9,475 nt of DNA, taken from Acidimicrobiia bacterium. Its GTDB lineage: Bacteria; Actinomycetota; Acidimicrobiia; Spongiisociales; UBA5794. Both the position numbers and the translations under genes were made by a program. How positions within the stretch are numbered: position 1 is the first letter of the stretch; each line of letters opens with the position of its first letter. Positions 5,470 through 9,475 of the stretch are shown here, piece by piece. The stretch is from assembly GCA_029934555.1 (NCBI GenBank), contig JAOZMA010000070.1, positions 1 through 9,475 of the forward strand, in the 5' to 3' direction. The notes under the pieces were generated by a model. That model was not told the origin of the DNA. It was given only the letters and a program-made list of their open reading frames with translations, and searched no databases.

Positions 5470-5856
5470 ATGGCGCAGCAGCCAAGCGGTTGGTACAACG
5501 ATCCAACGGACCAGTACATGTATCGCTACTGGAACGGGAGCCAGTGGACGGACCAGGTGAGCAGCGGTGGTACTACAAGCACCGATCCGAAGGCCATGGA
5601 CTCGGCCGCCGCTACCGTCCCTCCAGGCCCGGGCACGGAGGCACCGGGCGCACCCCCGGCTACACAGCCGCAGACCGTGGAGGTCACACAGAAGAGAGGA
5701 TCGGGATTCGGCACCGTCATCGGTGTCCTCATCGCCGTCGCGGCGATTATCGTGCTGATCGTCGTGCTGATGAACAACTCGAGCGGCGACTCGTCGACAC
5801 CGGACACCGAGGTTCCAGCGACGACGGAAGCGCCGGCGACGACCGTGGCTCCGTAA
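5470..5856 (+). CDS. DUF2510 single-pass membrane protein
   Basis: The product is 128 residues. Residues about 5-29 are a DUF2510 (PF10708) motif: PSGWYNDP, then RYWNGSQWT, the aromatic/Gly pattern common at N-termini of actinobacterial membrane proteins. A Pro/Ala/Thr-rich linker follows (about 30-75), then basic QKR, one membrane segment at about 79-100 (FGTVIGVLIAVAAIIVLIVV), and a short Thr/Ala/Pro-rich tail likely outside the cell. DUF2510 is thought to face the cytoplasm; its ligand is unknown. AAGGAG (5458-5463) is 6 nt before ATG 5470. The 212-nt space from the HicA-like gene suggests its own promoter, but I could not identify one with confidence. Confidence 0.85.
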   Translation: MAQQPSGWYNDPTDQYMYRYWNGSQWTDQVSSGGTTSTDPKAMDSAAATVPPGPGTEAPGAPPATQPQTVEVTQKRGSGFGTVIGVLIAVAAIIVLIVVLMNNSSGDSSTPDTEVPATTEAPATTVAP

Positions 5857-5871
5857 GAGCAAGAAGTGTGA

Positions 5872-5886
5872 CGAGAACGGTTCTCG
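5872..5886. promoter_or_regulatory. 15-bp palindrome upstream of the radical SAM gene
   Basis: CGAGAAC-G-GTTCTCG is a perfect 7-bp inverted repeat around one base, centred 60 nt before ATG 5939 and 16 nt after the DUF2510 stop. The one-base centre cannot make a good RNA loop, so a dimeric repressor site is more plausible than a terminator. TTGACC at 5902-5907 downstream could be a -35, but no good -10 follows at 17 nt. It does not match the actinobacterial LexA box. Confidence 0.35.
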
Positions 5887-5938
5887 ATTCACAGCAAGTC
5901 ATTGACCGGTCCTCGCGACTGTCTGTTAGGAGTACGAG

Positions 5939-7285
5939 ATGTTGACGATGCCCGGCGGCCCCCCGGCGTATCACGTGTTGGCGAAGCCGACCGGCCCGAT
6001 CTGCAACCTCGATTGCGAGTATTGCTTCTTCTTGTCGAAAGAGATGCTGTATCCGGGAGATCGGTTCCGGATGGCCGACGATCTGTTGGAGACCTACATC
6101 CGGCAGTTGTTGGAGTCGCATCGCACGCCGGACGTGATGGTTGCGTGGCAGGGTGGCGAGCCGACGATGATGGGGCTCGATTTCTTCCGCCGGTCGGTGG
6201 AGTTGGTCGAGCAGTATCGCAAGCCAAACCAGCGCATCTCATACACGATCCAGACGAACGGCATCTTGATCGACGACGACTGGGCGGTGTTCTTCAAGGA
6301 GAACGATTTCCTGGTTGGCGTATCTGTCGATGGCACGCAGCCGCTCCATGACGCGTATCGCGTCGACAAACGCGGCAAGGGTTCGTTCGATCGGGTGATG
6401 AGGGGCTTCGAGGCATTGAAGGCCCGCGATGTGGACGTCAACGTGCTGTGCACCGTGCATGCGGCGAACGTGGATCATCCGTTGGACGTGTACCGATTCT
6501 TCCGCGACGACATGGGCGTGCATTTCGTGCAGTTCATCCCCATCGTGGAGCGGGTTACCGAAACGCTGCTTCCGTTGGCGAACCTGGGATGGGGGGCCGA
6601 ACGGGGCGACGATCGTCCGCTGTATCTCCAGGAGGGGCATCACGTCACGGACCGGACGGTGGAGCCGGAGGCATTCGGTCGGTTCCTGACGACGATCTTC
6701 GACGAGTGGGCGCAGAACGACGTTGGTGAGGTGTACGTTCAGCATTTCGATACGGCATTGGCGAACTGGTTCGGGGAACCTGCCGGTGTGTGCGTGTTCT
6801 CGGAGACGTGCGGTCTTGCCGTGGCACTAGAGCACAACGGTGACCTGTACTCGTGTGATCACTACGTTGAGCCGGACTATCTGCTTGGCAACATCAACGA
6901 CACGCCGATGGTGGAATTGGTCGGGTCGCCACAGCAGATCGAGTTCGGGCTGGCGAAACGGGACTCGCTCCCGGAGTTCTGCCGGAGCTGCGATGTCCGG
7001 TTCGCATGTCACGGCGGGTGCCCGAAGAACCGCTTCATCGACACGCCCGACGGCGAAGCAGGTCTGAACTATCTCTGCGCCGGATACAAGATCTTCTTCA
7101 ACCACGTCGACCGACCGATGCGGATCATGTCGGATCTTCTGCGTCAGAACCGCGCGCCGTCTGAACTGCCCGTAGTGCTGGCAGCGGAAGACGCGGCGCG
7201 GTTCGCCGACGTTGGGCGCAACGACATCTGCCCTTGCGGCAGCGGCCTCAAGTACAAGCGGTGTCATGGAGCCAGTGAGTCATGA
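5939..7285 (+). CDS. Anaerobic sulfatase-maturating enzyme-type radical SAM/SPASM protein with SEC-C tail
   Basis: The product is 448 residues. The radical SAM cluster motif is C22-x3-C26-x2-C29 within KPTGPICNLDCEYCFF, and the GGEP SAM-binding motif is at 72-75 (WQGGEPT). Eight further Cys match the SPASM/anSME pattern for two auxiliary [4Fe-4S] clusters: C285, C291, C306, C348, C351, C357, C361 and C380. D271 in YVQHFDTALANW sits where anSME has its proposed catalytic Asp. A SEC-C zinc motif closes the protein (C431-x-C433-x8-C442-H443). anSMEs oxidise a Cys or Ser in C/S-x-P/A-x-R of nascent sulfatases to formylglycine without oxygen. No sulfatase lies in this window, so the substrate is open. 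AGGAG (5928-5932) precedes ATG 5939 by 6 nt. Leu codons lean to TTG more than in neighbouring genes. Confidence 0.93.
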   Translation: MLTMPGGPPAYHVLAKPTGPICNLDCEYCFFLSKEMLYPGDRFRMADDLLETYIRQLLESHRTPDVMVAWQGGEPTMMGLDFFRRSVELVEQYRKPNQRISYTIQTNGILIDDDWAVFFKENDFLVGVSVDGTQPLHDAYRVDKRGKGSFDRVMRGFEALKARDVDVNVLCTVHAANVDHPLDVYRFFRDDMGVHFVQFIPIVERVTETLLPLANLGWGAERGDDRPLYLQEGHHVTDRTVEPEAFGRFLTTIFDEWAQNDVGEVYVQHFDTALANWFGEPAGVCVFSETCGLAVALEHNGDLYSCDHYVEPDYLLGNINDTPMVELVGSPQQIEFGLAKRDSLPEFCRSCDVRFACHGGCPKNRFIDTPDGEAGLNYLCAGYKIFFNHVDRPMRIMSDLLRQNRAPSELPVVLAAEDAARFADVGRNDICPCGSGLKYKRCHGASES

Positions 7286-7350
7286 TGGAAGACGCATCGA
7301 GCGTGATCGCATACGTTTCGGCGACCGGGTCGGCCCAGACAGATGAGTAG
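7282..7350 (+). CDS. Possible 22-codon coupled micro-ORF
   Basis: The ATG at 7282 overlaps the radical SAM gene's TGA as ATGA and is followed at once by a second ATG. The frame gives a 22-residue peptide starting MMEDASSVIAYVSATGSAQ and ends at TAG 7348-7350, 4 nt before the next micro-ORF. It is short, acidic and Ser/Ala-rich, with no Cys. I recognise no family. It may be only a coupling device or a chance frame; the evidence is position and the ATGA overlap alone. Confidence 0.22.
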   Translation: MMEDASSVIAYVSATGSAQTDE

Positions 7351-7354
7351 GTTC

Positions 7355-7462
7355 ATGATGGAAACACAACAGTCAAAGTTCTTGCAGCAGAACACCAGCA
7401 CGGAGGTCATGATGAGTTCATCAGTCAATCGACACGAGCACACGACGGTGGGTCGATCATGA
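7355..7462 (+). CDS. Possible 35-codon micro-ORF between maturase and hydrolase
   Basis: This frame runs from ATG ATG at 7355 to a TGA at 7460-7462 that overlaps the hydrolase ATG as ATGA, so translation could be handed to the hydrolase. It encodes 35 residues rich in Gln, Ser and Thr. A second in-frame ATG pair at 7409-7414 has a good ribosome site, GGAGG (7402-7406), giving a 16-17 residue form starting MMSSSVNRHEHTTVG. It contains S-S-V-N-R, one position off the anSME target pattern S-x-A/P-x-R. There is no Cys. Leader peptide, substrate or chance frame cannot be told apart from one sequence. Confidence 0.28.
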   Translation: MMETQQSKFLQQNTSTEVMMSSSVNRHEHTTVGRS

Positions 7463-9456
7463 CCGCGGGTTCTGTTGCTTCCAGCGTTGCCATCCGCGTC
7501 ACGGATCGTCTGAATCCGATCACGAACAGTCCGTCCGCGCCCCTCAAGACCCGGGCCATCTTCTCCGCGTTTGCACCGTCGCTGATGCCTCGTGCTTCGT
7601 TGCATCAGGGGGTGGCGGTCGGTGCGTCGGTGTTGGCTGCCGACCTTGTCATGAGCGCCGTCGACGCCGGGGTGCGTCGGGTGATTCCGAACTCGGCTCC
7701 GTTCGCTTTGAGGATCGGTGCACGAGCGTTGCTTTCGGCCGCAGGCCTGGCGGTGAGCAAGATTCCCGAGACGGATGATGAGTCGACCACCAAGGCCTCG
7801 ATTCGCACTTTGGGCCGGTTGGCCCTGGCAGGCGGCATCGGCGGCATGATCTATCAAACGAGCGAGGAGGCCAAAGGCCGATTCCCTCCACGGTCACCGC
7901 TGCGTCCGGCCATCGGCGGCGCTGCAGGATTCGCCGGGGCGATGGTGTACTCCAAGGACCTCCTGACCGAGCGTCAGAGCGTCATCAAACCGTGGACGGA
8001 CACCGATAAGCCGGCAACGCTGGCCGGCTCCATCGGTATCGGACTTGTCGTGACGTCTCTCGGGAAGGGCATCGGCAAGGGCTATCTCGCGTCGCGGCGC
8101 TCCATGGGTTCGTACTTCGGTGACGACTTCACCCGCGCGCAGGTCGGACGTACGATCAACGCCGCCGCGTGGGCCATTGGGAGTTACGGTTTCTACCTCG
8201 GGATCGTGTCCCTGATCGCTCGCAAGAACGAGGTCGTCGAACCAGCGTATTCGGAACCTCCGACCAGTCCCTACCTGTCAGGTGGCCCGAAGAGCGCGTC
8301 TCCGTTCTTCGAAGTGGGGTTGCAGGGACGCCGGTTCCTGACGGACGTGGTGACACCGGAACAGATCGAGTCGACGCTGGGGGAGAAGGCGAAGGCACAT
8401 CCGATTCGGGCATTCGTCGGAGTCAACAGCGAGCCGCTGTATCCGTCGGGTCGGTCAGAGATGATGCTCGATGAGTTGGAGCGCCTTGGCGCATTCGACC
8501 GGGAGTATCTCCTGCTGGTCAACCCAACAGGTACAGGGTGGGTCGATCAGACGATGATCGAATCCGCCGAGATCCTCACCCGTGGCGACATCGCCACTGC
8601 GTGTATCCAGTACGGCCGCGGGCCGTCGTTCCTCGAGGTGCAGAAGGTCACGATGGGTGCGACCCAGTTCCGTGGCTTGCTGTGGGGCGTCAAGAAGCGA
8701 CTGGACGGGATGGCCCCTGAGAAGCGTCCAAAGGTACTCGTCTTCGGAGAGAGCCTCGGGTCGTGGTCAGGATCCGACGTGGTCATGCATCAGGGAATCG
8801 AGGGATTCGATCATTACGGGATCGAATACGCCCTGTGGTTCGGTCTCGTTGGTTTCGCGAAATGGTCGAAGACCGGCATGCGCCAGGGATCGAACGCCCT
8901 TGTCCCACCGGGAACTGTGGAGGCGTTCGATGACTTCGACGAGTACAAGGAGCTCTCACAAGAGGCGCGTGATAAACTCCGGGCGGTGATCGTGGATCAC
9001 GACAACGATCCGATTGCGGCGATGTCCCTCCGCTGGGCGGTGAAGCGTCCGCCGTGGCTCAAAGGAACTGCCCGTGGCCGCAATGTGCCTGAGGGGATGC
9101 AGTGGGTTCCGCTGATCACCTTCGTCCAGATCATGGTTGACGCGATGAACGCGATGCGCACGGTGCCAGGGCATTTCAAGAGCTTCGGCCACGACTACCA
9201 GGCCGATACCGCGCCGTTCGTCCACGCGGCGTACCACCTTGCCCCGGTCACCGACGATCAGATGTCGGCGGTTGTCGACACCCTCATGCAGTTGCAATCC
9301 GAACGGAACAAGCGGATCGTGAGCACCAAGGACGATGCCAAGAAGGCCGGCGACGCCACACAGCGGACCACCAAGGGCAGGCGTCCCTGGATACGCCATG
9401 CCGACATCATCGACCCTGATGAGGCGGCTATCGAGGCGCCGGCGGAGTTCCAATAG
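7459..9456 (+). CDS. Membrane-anchored alpha/beta-hydrolase family protein (Abhydrolase_9 type)
   Basis: The product is 665 residues. The N-terminal half (about 45-260) has five or six moderately hydrophobic segments, as in PF15420. The C-terminal half (about 310-600) matches the actinobacterial PF10081 hydrolase: IRAFVGVNSEPLYPSGR, then ELERLGAFDREYLLLVNPTGTGWVDQ. The nucleophile elbow is G430-E431-S432-L433-G434. Likely triad partners are D517 (DHDNDPI) and H578 (GHDY); these are inferred from order. The tail past 600 is charged and probably flexible. The substrate is unknown; family members are membrane-linked serine hydrolases. The start is firm: ATG 7459 is the first in-frame start after a stop at 7348, with GGTGGG 6 nt upstream. 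It follows the maturase by 173 nt on the same strand, probably in one transcript. Confidence 0.85.
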   Translation: MTAGSVASSVAIRVTDRLNPITNSPSAPLKTRAIFSAFAPSLMPRASLHQGVAVGASVLAADLVMSAVDAGVRRVIPNSAPFALRIGARALLSAAGLAVSKIPETDDESTTKASIRTLGRLALAGGIGGMIYQTSEEAKGRFPPRSPLRPAIGGAAGFAGAMVYSKDLLTERQSVIKPWTDTDKPATLAGSIGIGLVVTSLGKGIGKGYLASRRSMGSYFGDDFTRAQVGRTINAAAWAIGSYGFYLGIVSLIARKNEVVEPAYSEPPTSPYLSGGPKSASPFFEVGLQGRRFLTDVVTPEQIESTLGEKAKAHPIRAFVGVNSEPLYPSGRSEMMLDELERLGAFDREYLLLVNPTGTGWVDQTMIESAEILTRGDIATACIQYGRGPSFLEVQKVTMGATQFRGLLWGVKKRLDGMAPEKRPKVLVFGESLGSWSGSDVVMHQGIEGFDHYGIEYALWFGLVGFAKWSKTGMRQGSNALVPPGTVEAFDDFDEYKELSQEARDKLRAVIVDHDNDPIAAMSLRWAVKRPPWLKGTARGRNVPEGMQWVPLITFVQIMVDAMNAMRTVPGHFKSFGHDYQADTAPFVHAAYHLAPVTDDQMSAVVDTLMQLQSERNKRIVSTKDDAKKAGDATQRTTKGRRPWIRHADIIDPDEAAIEAPAEFQ

Positions 9457-9475
9457 ATCGGCCGGCACCGAGGAG

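Noticed and set aside
5406..5945. Arg/Gly-rich plus-strand frame overlapping the DUF2510 gene
   Set aside because: It is a different frame of the same DNA, has no ribosome site, and lacks any recognisable motif compared with the clear DUF2510 frame.
7264..7857. Minus-strand frame across the maturase-hydrolase spacer
   Set aside because: It is rich in Arg, His and Cys, overlaps the hydrolase start, and has no ribosome site or family features.

Overview
This is a high-GC window with very tight gene packing. The gene set is a PccB/AccD-like carboxyltransferase end, a DUF2510 membrane protein, a PF10081-type alpha/beta-hydrolase with a membrane N-terminus, a SpoIIAA-like protein and an anaerobic sulfatase-maturase-type radical SAM enzyme. 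Candidate -10 boxes have the form GGTAnnnT. Together these point to an actinobacterium, plausibly a deep-branching lineage such as Acidimicrobiia. That placement is my inference from gene content and family resemblance, not a database result.

Layout, left to right. (1) The C-terminal tail of an acyl-CoA carboxylase carboxyltransferase subunit, translationally coupled (ATGA overlap) to a 53-residue single-pass membrane protein. (2) A convergent Na/Pi-cotransporter-family gene on the minus strand, 1988 to 336. (3) A plus-strand gene for an acidic protein built from seven calcium-loop repeats of exactly 21 residues. (4) A tRNA-Pro(GGG) followed by a strong hairpin terminator. (5) A SpoIIAA-like (STAS-fold) protein, tail-to-tail with an MscS-type mechanosensitive channel on the minus strand; the two stop codons share one CTAG. 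(6) Divergent from the channel, a conserved small membrane protein, then a long nested hairpin, an orphan HicA-like protein and a DUF2510 single-pass membrane protein. (7) A rightmost co-directional block: a radical SAM/SPASM maturase of the anSME type with a C-terminal SEC-C zinc motif, a 173-nt spacer holding two tiny coupled reading frames, and a large membrane-anchored alpha/beta-hydrolase.

Most genes look like housekeeping, envelope and ion-homeostasis functions (phosphate uptake, mechanosensing, small membrane proteins) rather than a genomic island; there is no transposase, integrase or CRISPR array. No gap between genes exceeds about 215 bases.

The most intriguing part is the right end. 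The maturase has no sulfatase beside it. Two short frames (22 and 35 codons) chain it to the hydrolase by ATGA stop/start overlaps at both ends. They could be coupling peptides, chance frames or, speculatively, small substrates. The perfectly periodic calcium-repeat protein without a signal peptide is the second point of interest.
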